Below are positions 6,835 through 14,479 of a stretch of DNA of 64,000 nucleotides, piece after piece. Position 1 is the stretch's first letter, and each line of letters starts with the position of its first letter. Below the pieces are notes generated by a model. The model had not been told where the DNA came from, did not search any database, and worked only from the letters and a program-made list of their open reading frames with translations. The DNA comes from 66-474 sp035695065 (GTDB lineage: Bacteria > Pseudomonadota > Gammaproteobacteria > Xanthomonadales > Rhodanobacteraceae). The position numbers and the translations under genes were made by a program. Location of the stretch: the NCBI GenBank assembly GCA_035695065.1, contig DASSEW010000022.1, forward strand, positions 104,816-168,815. Reading direction: 5' to 3'.

Positions 6835-9009
6835 ATGAACGCGGCAAACGCGCCCACGCCTTCCACCGACCCCGCCCATCCGGCGCCGGTCGATACGACC
6901 GACATCGACGCGCTCGCCGCGCGACTGTCCGAATACTTTCCGCCCGAACAGATCACCCGCGTACGCGGCGCGTACGCGGTGGGCGAACACGCGCACGGTG
7001 ACCAGAAGCGCAAGAGCGGAGAGCCCTACATCACGCACCCGCTGGCGGTTGCCGGCATCCTCGCGCAACTGCACCTGGATGCGGAAACCATCATCGCGGC
7101 GATCCTGCACGACACGCTCGAGGACACCGGCCTCACGCGCGTGCAACTGGAAGCGAGCTTCGGCCCGACCGTCGCGGAACTGGTGGACGGCGTCACCAAG
7201 CTGGACAGCATCGACTTCGCCTCGCGCCAGGAAGCGGATGCCGAGAGCTTCCGCAAGATGGTGCTGGCGATGGCGCGCGACCTGCGCGTCATCCTGATCA
7301 AGCTGGCCGACCGCCTGCACAACATGCGCACGCTCGGCGCGATGGAACTGGACGCGCGCCGCCGCATCGCGCGCGAGACGCTGGACATCTACGCACCAAT
7401 CGCGGCGCGGCTGGGCATGAACGCGATCAAGGGCGAGCTGCAGGACCTCGGCTTCCGCACGCTGTATCCGGATCGCTATCGCGTGATCTCCGCGCGCATC
7501 AAGAGCGTGCTCGGAAATCGCCGCGAGGCCATGGCGCGCATCGAAGGCGAGTTGCGCGCGCGGCTCGCCGCGGACGGGATCGAGGCGCGCGTGGTCAGCC
7601 GGGTGAAGTCGCCCTACAGCATCTGGTCGAAGATGCGTAGCACGCGCAAGTCCTTCGCACAGTTGATGGACGTGTACGGCTTCCGCGTGGTGGTGGATTC
7701 GGTGGCGCACGCCTACCAGGCGTTGGGATCGGTGCACGCGCTGTACAAGCCGGTGGACGGCCGTTTCAAGGATTTCATCGCGATCCCGAAAGCCAACGGC
7801 TACCAGTCGCTGCACACCGTGCTGTTCGGCCCGTTCGGCGCGCCGATCGAGATCCAGATCCGCACCGCGGACATGGACATCGTGGCCGAGCGCGGCATCG
7901 CCGCGCACTGGGCGTACAAAACCGATGTCACGCCGTCCAACAGCGCGCAACTGCGCGCGCGGGAATGGCTTTCGGGCCTCGCCGACAGCCAGGCCAGCAC
8001 GCCGTCGTCGCTGGAGTTCCTGGAGAACGTCAAGATCGACCTCTTCCCGGAAGAGGTCTACCTGTTCACGCCGCGCGGCGACATCCTCTCGCTGCCGAAG
8101 AACGCGACCGCGCTGGATTTCGCCTACGCCGTGCACACCGACGTTGGGCATCACGCGGTCGCCGCGCGCGTCGATGGCGCGCTCGCGCCGCTGCGTGCGT
8201 TGCTCGCCTCGGGCCAGACGGTCGAGATCGTCACCGCGCCTTCGGCCACGCCGAATCCGCAGTGGCTGGATTTCGCGGTCACCGGCAAGGCGCGCACCGC
8301 CATCCGGCATTTCCTGAAGCGCCTGCAGCACGAGGATGCGGTGGAATTCGGCCATCGCATGCTCGACCGCGCACTGGATTCGCTGGGCTCCAGCCTCGAT
8401 TCGATCCCACCCGAGGCGCTGGAGAAATACCTGCAACAGAACAACCAGCGCAGGCTGGAGGAATTGCTTTCCGACATCGCGCTGGGCAACCGCATGCCCG
8501 ACCAGGTCGCGATGCAGCTGGTTGCGCTGCATGGCAAGGTCACCGGCGCCAAGCCCCGCACGCGCGAGAAGATCCGCATCAGCGGCGCCGAACGCGGGAT
8601 CCTCTCCTTCGGCAATTGTTGTCACCCGTTGCCCGGCGACACCATCGTGGGTTACCTCTCGCCCGGCAAGGGCATCGTGGTGCATCGCACCGAGTGCCCG
8701 AACCTGGCCGAACTTTCCAAACAGCCGGAGCGGCGCGTCGAGATCGAATGGGATCTCGAAGCCCAGGGTGATTACAAGGCGCAATTGCGCAGCGAAGTGG
8801 TGAACCGGCCCGGCGTGCTCGCCACCGTGGCCGCGGCGATCGCGGCATCCGGTTCCAACATCGAGAACGTCGAATACACCGAACGCAGCCCGTTCGCCGC
8901 CACGCTGCTGTTCACGCTGGAAGTGAAAGACCGCAAGCACCTCGCCGACGTGATGCGTCGGGTGCGACGAACCGGGGTCGTCAACGGGGTATACCGCTAT
9001 CCGGTTTAA
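6835..9009 (+). CDS. spoT: Bifunctional (p)ppGpp synthase/hydrolase SpoT
   Basis: A RelA/SpoT-family stringent-response enzyme of 724 residues that makes and hydrolyses (p)ppGpp. Domains in order: HD hydrolase with HDTLEDTG at about residue 91 and KLADRLHNMRTL at about 156; synthase region with SPYSIWSKMRS near 259 and YGFRVVVDS near 281; TGS domain with YLFTPRGDILSLP near 405; the CCHPLPGD motif near 595; and a C-terminal ACT domain. The intact HD motif argues for hydrolase activity, as in SpoT rather than RelA. The gap to rpoZ is 189 bp and contains repeat-like sequence around GGCCAGGGA (two copies near 6771-6785). Confidence 0.94.
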   Translation: MNAANAPTPSTDPAHPAPVDTTDIDALAARLSEYFPPEQITRVRGAYAVGEHAHGDQKRKSGEPYITHPLAVAGILAQLHLDAETIIAAILHDTLEDTGLTRVQLEASFGPTVAELVDGVTKLDSIDFASRQEADAESFRKMVLAMARDLRVILIKLADRLHNMRTLGAMELDARRRIARETLDIYAPIAARLGMNAIKGELQDLGFRTLYPDRYRVISARIKSVLGNRREAMARIEGELRARLAADGIEARVVSRVKSPYSIWSKMRSTRKSFAQLMDVYGFRVVVDSVAHAYQALGSVHALYKPVDGRFKDFIAIPKANGYQSLHTVLFGPFGAPIEIQIRTADMDIVAERGIAAHWAYKTDVTPSNSAQLRAREWLSGLADSQASTPSSLEFLENVKIDLFPEEVYLFTPRGDILSLPKNATALDFAYAVHTDVGHHAVAARVDGALAPLRALLASGQTVEIVTAPSATPNPQWLDFAVTGKARTAIRHFLKRLQHEDAVEFGHRMLDRALDSLGSSLDSIPPEALEKYLQQNNQRRLEELLSDIALGNRMPDQVAMQLVALHGKVTGAKPRTREKIRISGAERGILSFGNCCHPLPGDTIVGYLSPGKGIVVHRTECPNLAELSKQPERRVEIEWDLEAQGDYKAQLRSEVVNRPGVLATVAAAIAASGSNIENVEYTERSPFAATLLFTLEVKDRKHLADVMRRVRRTGVVNGVYRYPV

Positions 9010-9020
9010 GAGATAAGGGC

Positions 9021-9067
9021 GAGTAGCGAGGGCGCTCAGTGGATTTTCAAGCGCGCCCTCGCCACTC
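9021..9067. repeat. Inverted repeat between spoT and ridA
   Basis: GAGTAGCGAGGGCGC (9021-9035) pairs with GCGCCCTCGCCACTC (9053-9067), 14 of 15 positions, with a 17-nt loop. There is no T run after it, so it is not a standard intrinsic terminator, although it may end spoT transcription with Rho or act as a processed hairpin. It looks like a dispersed repeat. Confidence 0.5.
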
Positions 9068-9115
9068 ATCCCACGCCCCTGGACTACACTTCAGCTTTTC
9101 CGATCGGAACAGGCC

Positions 9116-9502
9116 ATGCCCCGCACCCCCATCCATTCCCCCGACGCCCCCAAGGCCATCGGCCCCTACTCGCAGGCGATCCGCAGCGGCAATACGCTGT
9201 ATCTGTCCGGGCAGACGCCGCTCGATCCCGCCACCGGCGAGATGGTCGCCGGCGGCATCGAGGAACAGGCCACGCGCGTGTTCGAGAACCTCAAAGCGGT
9301 GCTGACCGCAGCCGGCGCTTCCTTCGACGACGTGGTGCGGGTCGCGATCTACATGACCGACCTCGTCAACTTCGCCGCGGTGAACGAAGTGATGAAGCGC
9401 TACTTCCGCGAACCGTATCCGGCGCGCTCGACGATCGGCGTGGCCGCCTTGCCGCGCGGCGCGGCGGTCGAGATCGACCTGATCGCGGTGGTCGGCGGCT
9501 GA
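9116..9502 (+). CDS. ridA: RidA-family reactive enamine/imine deaminase
   Basis: A 128-residue YjgF/YER057c/UK114 protein. The family hydrolyses reactive 2-aminoacrylate and related enamines produced by PLP enzymes, protecting ilvE-type and other enzymes. Visible signatures are YSQAIRSGNTLYLSGQTPLD, the central helix EEQATRVFENLKAVLTAAG, and the C-terminal PARSTIGVAALPRGAAVEID with the conserved Arg before the substrate pocket. The ATG at 9116 gives the usual family length. The role in 2-aminoacrylate removal is inferred from family membership. Confidence 0.92.
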   Translation: MPRTPIHSPDAPKAIGPYSQAIRSGNTLYLSGQTPLDPATGEMVAGGIEEQATRVFENLKAVLTAAGASFDDVVRVAIYMTDLVNFAAVNEVMKRYFREPYPARSTIGVAALPRGAAVEIDLIAVVGG

Positions 9503-9511
9503 TCCCGCGCG

Positions 9512-9529
9512 TGTCGGCGCATGCCGACA
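9512..9529. other. Perfect hairpin between ridA and recG
   Basis: TGTCGGC, loop GCAT, GCCGACA forms a 7-bp stem 10 nt after the ridA stop. There is no following T run. It may mark the end of the ridA transcript, but this is uncertain. Confidence 0.35.
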
Positions 9530-9587
9530 GGTGCAGACGCGTTCCGCGCATCGCGCACACGCGTCGCATTCGCTAACCTTGCGCGCG

Positions 9588-11753
9588 ATGACCAGCGTGC
9601 GCGTAATCGCCAGTCCACACGAACACGATCCAGGCCTCGCGCCGGTATCGTCGCTGGCGGGCGTGGGTCCGGCGGTGCAGCAGAGCCTGCAGAAGCTCGG
9701 CATCGCGCGCGTGCAGGACCTGTGGTTCCACCTGCCATTGCGATACGAAGACCGCACGCGCATCACCGCGATCCGCGACCTGCGCATCGGTGAAGCCGCG
9801 CAGGTGGAAGGCGTGGTGGAGGCGGTGGAAACCGCGTTCCGCTATCGCGCGCAACTGCGGGTGGCGATCACCGACGACTCGCGCGAAACGCTGGTGCTGC
9901 GTTTCTTTCATTTCCGCCGCGCGCAGAGCGAGCGCCTGATGCCCGGCACGCGTCTGCGCTGCTACGGCGAGGTGCGTCACGGGGCGCACGGGGCGGAGAT
10001 CGTGCATCCGCAATACCAGATCCTGCACGGCGTGCGTGATGTCGAGGAACGGCTGACGCCGATCTATCCCACGACGGAAGGGCTCGGCCAGCAGCGCCTG
10101 CGTTCGATCATCGGCAAAGCGCTGGAACGCCTGCCGGATGAAGCGAAGCTGGAATTGATCCCGGAAGATTTGCGCGAATCGCTGCGCCTGCCTTCGCTGC
10201 GCGAGGCCTTGCTGGTCGCGCACCACCCGCCACCGGATGCCGACGTGGATGCGCTCACGCGCGGCGCGCATCCCGCACAGCAGCGGCTGGCGTTCGAGGA
10301 ACTGCTGACCCATCACCTGAGCTTGAAGCGGCTGCGCGCACAGGTGCGCACGCATCGCGGGCCGGCGCTGCGCGCGAATCCGAAGCTGCGCAAGCAATTC
10401 CTGGATGCGCTGCCGTTCGCATTGACCGGCGCGCAGCAGCGGGTGGAGGCGGAAGTCGCCAAGGATCTTGCGAAGGCGGCGCCGATGCTGCGGCTGGTGC
10501 AGGGGGATGTCGGATCGGGCAAGACCGTGATCGCCGCCCTCGCGGCGTTGAGCGCGATCGCCAACGGCAAGCAGGCCGCGCTGATGGCGCCCACCGAACT
10601 GCTGGCGGAACAGCACCTGCGCAGCTTCCGTACATGGTTCGAGCCGCTCGGCATAGACGTGATCTGGCTGGCCGGCAAGGTGCAGGGCCGCGCGCGCCAG
10701 ACTGCGCTCGCTGCCGTGGCGCAAGGCGCGCCGGTGGTGATCGGCACCCACGCGCTGATGCAGGAAGGCGTGGAGTTCAGGAATCTGGCGCTCGCCATCG
10801 TTGACGAACAGCACCGTTTCGGCGTGCAGCAGCGGATGGCATTGCGGGACAAAGGTCGAGCGGCACTGCCGCGAGGGCGAGGCATGGATGCCGAGCGGCA
10901 AAGCACCAGGGATGGTTTCTTGCGAGGAACGTTTCCGCACCAACTGGTGCTGACCGCCACGCCGATCCCGCGCACACTGGCGATGAGCGTCTACGCCGAC
11001 CTCGACATCTCCGCGCTCGACGAACTGCCGCCCGGCCGTACGCCGGTGCAGACGACCGCGGTGTCGAACGTGCGCCGTGGCGAGGTGATCGAGCGCATCC
11101 GCGCCGCCTGCGCGGAAGGGCGGCAGGCGTACTGGGTCTGCACGATCATCGAGGAATCCGAACAGCTGGTTGCGCAGGCCGCGGAAGTGACCTTCGCGGA
11201 ACTCTCCGCCGCGCTGCCGGAACTGAAGATCGGCCTGCTGCACGGGCGGATGAAGCCTTCCGAAAAGCAGGCCACCATGGATGCGTTCAAGGCCGGCGAG
11301 CTCGCGCTGCTGGTGGCGACGACGGTGATCGAGGTCGGCGTGGACGTGCCCAACGCCAGCCTGATGGTGATCGAGAACGCCGAGCGGCTGGGCCTCGCGC
11401 AACTGCACCAGCTGCGCGGACGGGTGGGGCGCGGCAGCGTGGCCTCGCATTGCGTGCTGCTCTATCAGCCGCCGTTGTCGAACCTCGCCAGACAGCGCCT
11501 TGAAACCATGCGCGAGACCAACGATGGGTTCCTGATCGCCGAGCGCGACCTGCAACTTCGCGGCCCCGGCGAACTGCTTGGCACCCGCCAGACCGGCGAG
11601 CTGGGCTTCCGCATCGCCGATCTTTCCCGCGACGCGCACCTGCTGCCGGCCGTGCAGCGGGTGGGGGCGGCGATGCTGAAGGACCACGGAGAACTTGCGA
11701 CCAGGCTGGTGGCCCGCTGGATCGGGGGAGCCGCCCGCTTTGCCGACGCCTGA
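9588..11753 (+). CDS. recG: ATP-dependent DNA helicase RecG
   Basis: A 721-residue branch-migration helicase that reverses stalled forks and processes Holliday junctions. It has an N-terminal wedge/OB domain (about residues 1-200), Walker A GDVGSGKT near residue 306, the RecG box DEQHRFGVQQRMAL near 405, TATPIPRTLAM near 455, and the C-terminal helicase half with LLHGRMKPSEK, ATTVIEVGVDVPNA and QLHQLRGRVGRG. The ATG at 9588 is preferred over a GTG 57 nt upstream. Between DEQHRFG and TATPIPRT the protein has about 20 extra residues (PRGRGMDAERQSTRDGFLRG) not expected in the family; these are encoded by repeat-like DNA and remain in frame. Confidence 0.95.
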   Translation: MTSVRVIASPHEHDPGLAPVSSLAGVGPAVQQSLQKLGIARVQDLWFHLPLRYEDRTRITAIRDLRIGEAAQVEGVVEAVETAFRYRAQLRVAITDDSRETLVLRFFHFRRAQSERLMPGTRLRCYGEVRHGAHGAEIVHPQYQILHGVRDVEERLTPIYPTTEGLGQQRLRSIIGKALERLPDEAKLELIPEDLRESLRLPSLREALLVAHHPPPDADVDALTRGAHPAQQRLAFEELLTHHLSLKRLRAQVRTHRGPALRANPKLRKQFLDALPFALTGAQQRVEAEVAKDLAKAAPMLRLVQGDVGSGKTVIAALAALSAIANGKQAALMAPTELLAEQHLRSFRTWFEPLGIDVIWLAGKVQGRARQTALAAVAQGAPVVIGTHALMQEGVEFRNLALAIVDEQHRFGVQQRMALRDKGRAALPRGRGMDAERQSTRDGFLRGTFPHQLVLTATPIPRTLAMSVYADLDISALDELPPGRTPVQTTAVSNVRRGEVIERIRAACAEGRQAYWVCTIIEESEQLVAQAAEVTFAELSAALPELKIGLLHGRMKPSEKQATMDAFKAGELALLVATTVIEVGVDVPNASLMVIENAERLGLAQLHQLRGRVGRGSVASHCVLLYQPPLSNLARQRLETMRETNDGFLIAERDLQLRGPGELLGTRQTGELGFRIADLSRDAHLLPAVQRVGAAMLKDHGELATRLVARWIGGAARFADA
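10857..10938 (+). repeat. In-frame repeat-like insertion inside recG
   Basis: This segment encodes the extra residues between the DEQH and TATP motifs of RecG. It contains the inverted repeat GGCAT-GG-ATGCC (10881-10892) and the 11-mer CCAGGGATGGT (10906-10916), which also occurs in the leader of spoT (6778-6788). Boundaries are estimated from the expected RecG sequence. Confidence 0.5.
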
Positions 11754-11832
11754 CGGCGTTGCGCCGGGCCGGCCGCCGCTGTTACACTGCCGCTCTTTTC
11801 TCGCGCGAAACCCTCGCGCCCGGAGCCCCACA

Positions 11833-12087
11833 ATGAAAGCCGACACCCATCCGAACTACCAGCCGGTGGTGTTCCAGGACATCAGTTCCGATTTCGCGTT
11901 CCTGACGCGTTCGACCATGACCTCCAAGGAAACCATCAAGTGGGAGGACGGCCAGGAATATCCGCTGATCAAGGTGGAAATTTCCAGCGCCTCGCACCCG
12001 TTCTACACCGGCAAGCAGAAGGTGATGGACACTGGCGGCCGCATCGACAAGTTCAAGCGCCGCTACGCGGCAGGCAAGAAGGCCTGA
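11833..12087 (+). CDS. rpmE2: 50S ribosomal protein L31, type B
   Basis: An 84-residue L31 of the zinc-free type. It begins MKADTHPNYQPVVFQDISS and contains SASHPFYTGKQK and GGRIDKFKRRY, the L31 signatures. The Cys pairs of the zinc-binding L31 are absent, which defines type B (YkgM-like). Type B copies often replace the zinc form when zinc is scarce; whether that applies here depends on whether an rpmE is present elsewhere. A TTACACT box at 11782-11788 may be its -10. An intrinsic terminator follows. Confidence 0.95.
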   Translation: MKADTHPNYQPVVFQDISSDFAFLTRSTMTSKETIKWEDGQEYPLIKVEISSASHPFYTGKQKVMDTGGRIDKFKRRYAAGKKA

Positions 12088-12109
12088 TCCTCGCGTCCCG
12101 TTTCACGCC

Positions 12110-12140
12110 AAGCGCCGGCCCCGTGCCGGCGCTTTGCTTT
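12110..12140 (+). terminator. Rho-independent terminator after rpmE2
   Basis: AAGCGCCGGC (12110-12119), loop CCCGT, then GCCGGCGCTT (12125-12134) gives a 10-bp stem followed by TGCTTT. It lies 22 bp after the rpmE2 stop and isolates that gene from gltA. Confidence 0.8.
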
Positions 12141-12264
12141 CCGGGGCTGCGCCTTTACGCACATGCCCGGTGGCCAGCCTGTGCGATAATTGCGGTTTGT
12201 CCGATCCGGTGAGTCGTGGCGCGGCAAGTCCGCGCGGCCCGGATGCAAGCCAAAGGAGCATGCC

Positions 12265-13551
12265 GTGTCCAAGTCAGTCACCCTCACCGATACCGCCAAC
12301 CATTCCGTGCAGTTGCCGCTGGTGGAAGGCACGCTCGGTCCGAGTTGCGTTGATATCGGCGCGCTGTACAAGGAAACCGGCCACTTCACCTACGACCCCG
12401 GCTTCGCCGCCACCGCCGCCTGCAAGAGTGCGATCACCTTCATCGATGGCGAGAAGGGCGTGCTGTTGTACCGCGGTTACCCGATCGAGCAGCTCGCGCA
12501 GAAGTCCAGCTTCCTCGAAGTCGCCTACCTGCTGCTGGAAGGCGAGCTGCCGAACTCCCGGCAGTTCGGCGCGTTCGAGGACGAGGTGACGCATCACACG
12601 ATGATGCACGAGTCGCTGAAGTACTTCCTGCACGGCTTCCATCACGACGCGCACCCGATGGCGATGCTGTGCGGCGCCATTGCATCGCTCTCCGCGTTCT
12701 ATCACGACAACCTGGACAACGAGGATCCGGCGCAGCGCAAGCTGGCGGCGATCCGCCTGATCGCCAAGATGCCGACGATCGCCGCGGCCGCGTACCGCTA
12801 TTCGATCGGCTGGCCGTTCCGCTATCCGCGCAACAACCTCGAATACGTCACCCGCTTCCTGCACATGATGTTCGAGGTGCCGAGCGAGCCGCTGGCGCTG
12901 AACCCGGTCGCGGCGAAAGCGCTTGACCTGCTGTTCATCCTGCACGCCGATCACGAACAGAACGCCAGCACCTCCACGGTGCGGCTGGTCGGCTCCACCG
13001 GCGCCAATCCGTATGCCTCGATCGCCGCCGGAATCGCGGCGCTGTGGGGTCCCGCGCATGGTGGCGCCAACGAAGCGGTGTTGAAGATGCTCGCCGAAAT
13101 CGGCGATGCGAAGAATGTAGAGAAAGCTGTCGCGCGCGCCAAGGACAAGGATTCCGGCTTCCGCCTGATGGGCTTCGGTCATCGCGTCTACAAGAATTTC
13201 GATCCGCGCGCCAAGATCATCCGCGAGATGACCCACAAGGTGCTCAACGAGCTCGGCATCAACGATCCGATGCTGGACATCGCGCTGAAGCTGGAAGAGG
13301 CCGCGCTCAAGGACGATTACTTCGTCGAGCGCAAGCTGTACCCGAACGTGGATTTCTATTCGGGCATCATTTACAAGGCGCTGAAGATCCCGACCGAGAT
13401 GTTCACGGTGATGTTCGCGATCGCGCGCACCGCCGGCTGGATCGCGCACTGGATCGAGCAGCACGAAACCCCGGGCGCGCGCATCGGCCGTCCGCGCCAG
13501 GTGTATACCGGCGCGACACCGCGGGATTACGTGGGGATGGAAAGCCGGTAG
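12265..13551 (+). CDS. gltA: Citrate synthase (type II)
   Basis: The first TCA-cycle enzyme, condensing oxaloacetate and acetyl-CoA. The 428-residue product has DGEKGVLLYRGYPIEQLA, the active-site region around HADHEQNASTSTVR, and GPAHGGANEAVLKML followed by GFGHRVYKNFDPRA, all conserved in hexameric type II enzymes. The GTG at 12265 is chosen because AAGGAG lies 6 nt upstream; an ATG in GAGCATGCC is out of frame. A GATAAT at 12185-12190 may be a -10 element. Confidence 0.96.
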   Translation: MSKSVTLTDTANHSVQLPLVEGTLGPSCVDIGALYKETGHFTYDPGFAATAACKSAITFIDGEKGVLLYRGYPIEQLAQKSSFLEVAYLLLEGELPNSRQFGAFEDEVTHHTMMHESLKYFLHGFHHDAHPMAMLCGAIASLSAFYHDNLDNEDPAQRKLAAIRLIAKMPTIAAAAYRYSIGWPFRYPRNNLEYVTRFLHMMFEVPSEPLALNPVAAKALDLLFILHADHEQNASTSTVRLVGSTGANPYASIAAGIAALWGPAHGGANEAVLKMLAEIGDAKNVEKAVARAKDKDSGFRLMGFGHRVYKNFDPRAKIIREMTHKVLNELGINDPMLDIALKLEEAALKDDYFVERKLYPNVDFYSGIIYKALKIPTEMFTVMFAIARTAGWIAHWIEQHETPGARIGRPRQVYTGATPRDYVGMESR

Positions 13552-13554
13552 ACG

Positions 13555-13697
13555 GAAATCGTAAATCGAAAATCGAAAATCGAAAGTTGAAAGTCGGCGA
13601 AAGGTTCGGCGCTTACGACTTTCGCTCGTAGAAAGTGGAGAGTCGGCGAAAGGTCCGGCGTGCTCGGTTCGATTTACGACTTTCGACTTACAACTTT
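13555..13697. repeat. Heptamer arrays in opposite orientation after gltA
   Basis: From 13555 to 13596 six 7-nt units of the form NAAA(T/G)(C/T)G follow one another. From 13670 to 13697 four units of the complementary form occur, so the two arrays can pair. Between them, AGTCGGCGAAAGGT(T/C)CGGCG occurs twice and TACGACTTTCGCTCGTAG once. The second array runs into the last codons of the minus-strand gene that ends at 13688, whose 3' end is almost identical to the internal copy. Confidence 0.6.
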
Positions 13698-14347
13698 CGC
13701 TCGTAGTCCGCGATCTCCTCTTGCGCCAGCATCGCTTCCAGCGCCGCGAGTGATGCGCGCCGCATCGGGCGCTCGTCGATGCGATCCAGCGGCGGTTGGC
13801 GCAGCGCATCGCGTGGCATCAGGGTGAGATCCATCGCGATGCCCTCTGCCGCGAACAGCAGTACCGGGAACTCCGCGCTGCGCTGGCGGTCGGTGCGCAA
13901 CGTGCGCGTGCGTTGCTCGAACGGAATGCCATGTTCGTGCAGGAACACGGCGACGTCCTCGGGCGAATCGCAGAACACGTGCAGGCTCACCGCCGAATGC
14001 GCGTCCGCGGTGCCTTCCAGCACCGCACCGACCAGTCGCGGCTCGAAACGCGCGAGGAATCGCATCGCGTCCACCGCCGCTTCGCGGCGCTCGCGCAGCG
14101 CCTGCGGTTGCGATCCGGACTGGAACAGGCGCTGGTGTTCGCGCAGTGCGTCCTCGATTTCACGATTGCGGGGAAGACCCTGGTCGTCGCCCAGACCCAG
14201 TCGTTGCGCGGCTTTCAGCTTGGCCTGGTGGTAATCACGGATGCCGTGTTCGCTGATCAGGCGCGCGGCTTCGAGAGCGACGCGCCGGCGCATCTGCCGG
14301 CTGCGATCCTGTGCGTGGATGCGGTGGTATTCGGCGGCCTTGCGCAT
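13688..14347 (-). CDS. Conserved protein of unknown function
   Basis: A 219-residue soluble protein that I cannot assign to a named family. It begins MRKAAEYHRIHAQDRSRQMR and has a basic helical N-terminal half (about residues 1-90) and a C-terminal half with alternating strands, including RLVGAVLEGTADAHSAVSLH and EFPVLLFAAEGIAMDLTLMP. Such proteins are common in Xanthomonadales and related proteobacteria. The second half vaguely resembles a minimal nucleotidyltransferase fold, but I see no catalytic motif. The ATG at 14347 follows a GGAGGG box. No signal peptide or membrane segment is seen. Confidence 0.7.
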   Translation of the reverse strand: MRKAAEYHRIHAQDRSRQMRRRVALEAARLISEHGIRDYHQAKLKAAQRLGLGDDQGLPRNREIEDALREHQRLFQSGSQPQALRERREAAVDAMRFLARFEPRLVGAVLEGTADAHSAVSLHVFCDSPEDVAVFLHEHGIPFEQRTRTLRTDRQRSAEFPVLLFAAEGIAMDLTLMPRDALRQPPLDRIDERPMRRASLAALEAMLAQEEIADYERKL

Positions 14348-14479
14348 GACTGACCCTCCATCACCGCGATGGGGCCAGTGTGGCAAATGCGGCGGGGAAT
14401 GGAAAGCGTGAGCGGTGACGTGAGCGGTGAGCGGGAAGATCCCGGGCCCGCATTCCGCTGACCGCTCACCGCTGGCCAC

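Noticed and set aside
13555..13697. Possible CRISPR array
   Set aside because: Units are 7 nt and directly adjacent with no spacers, and no cas genes are near.
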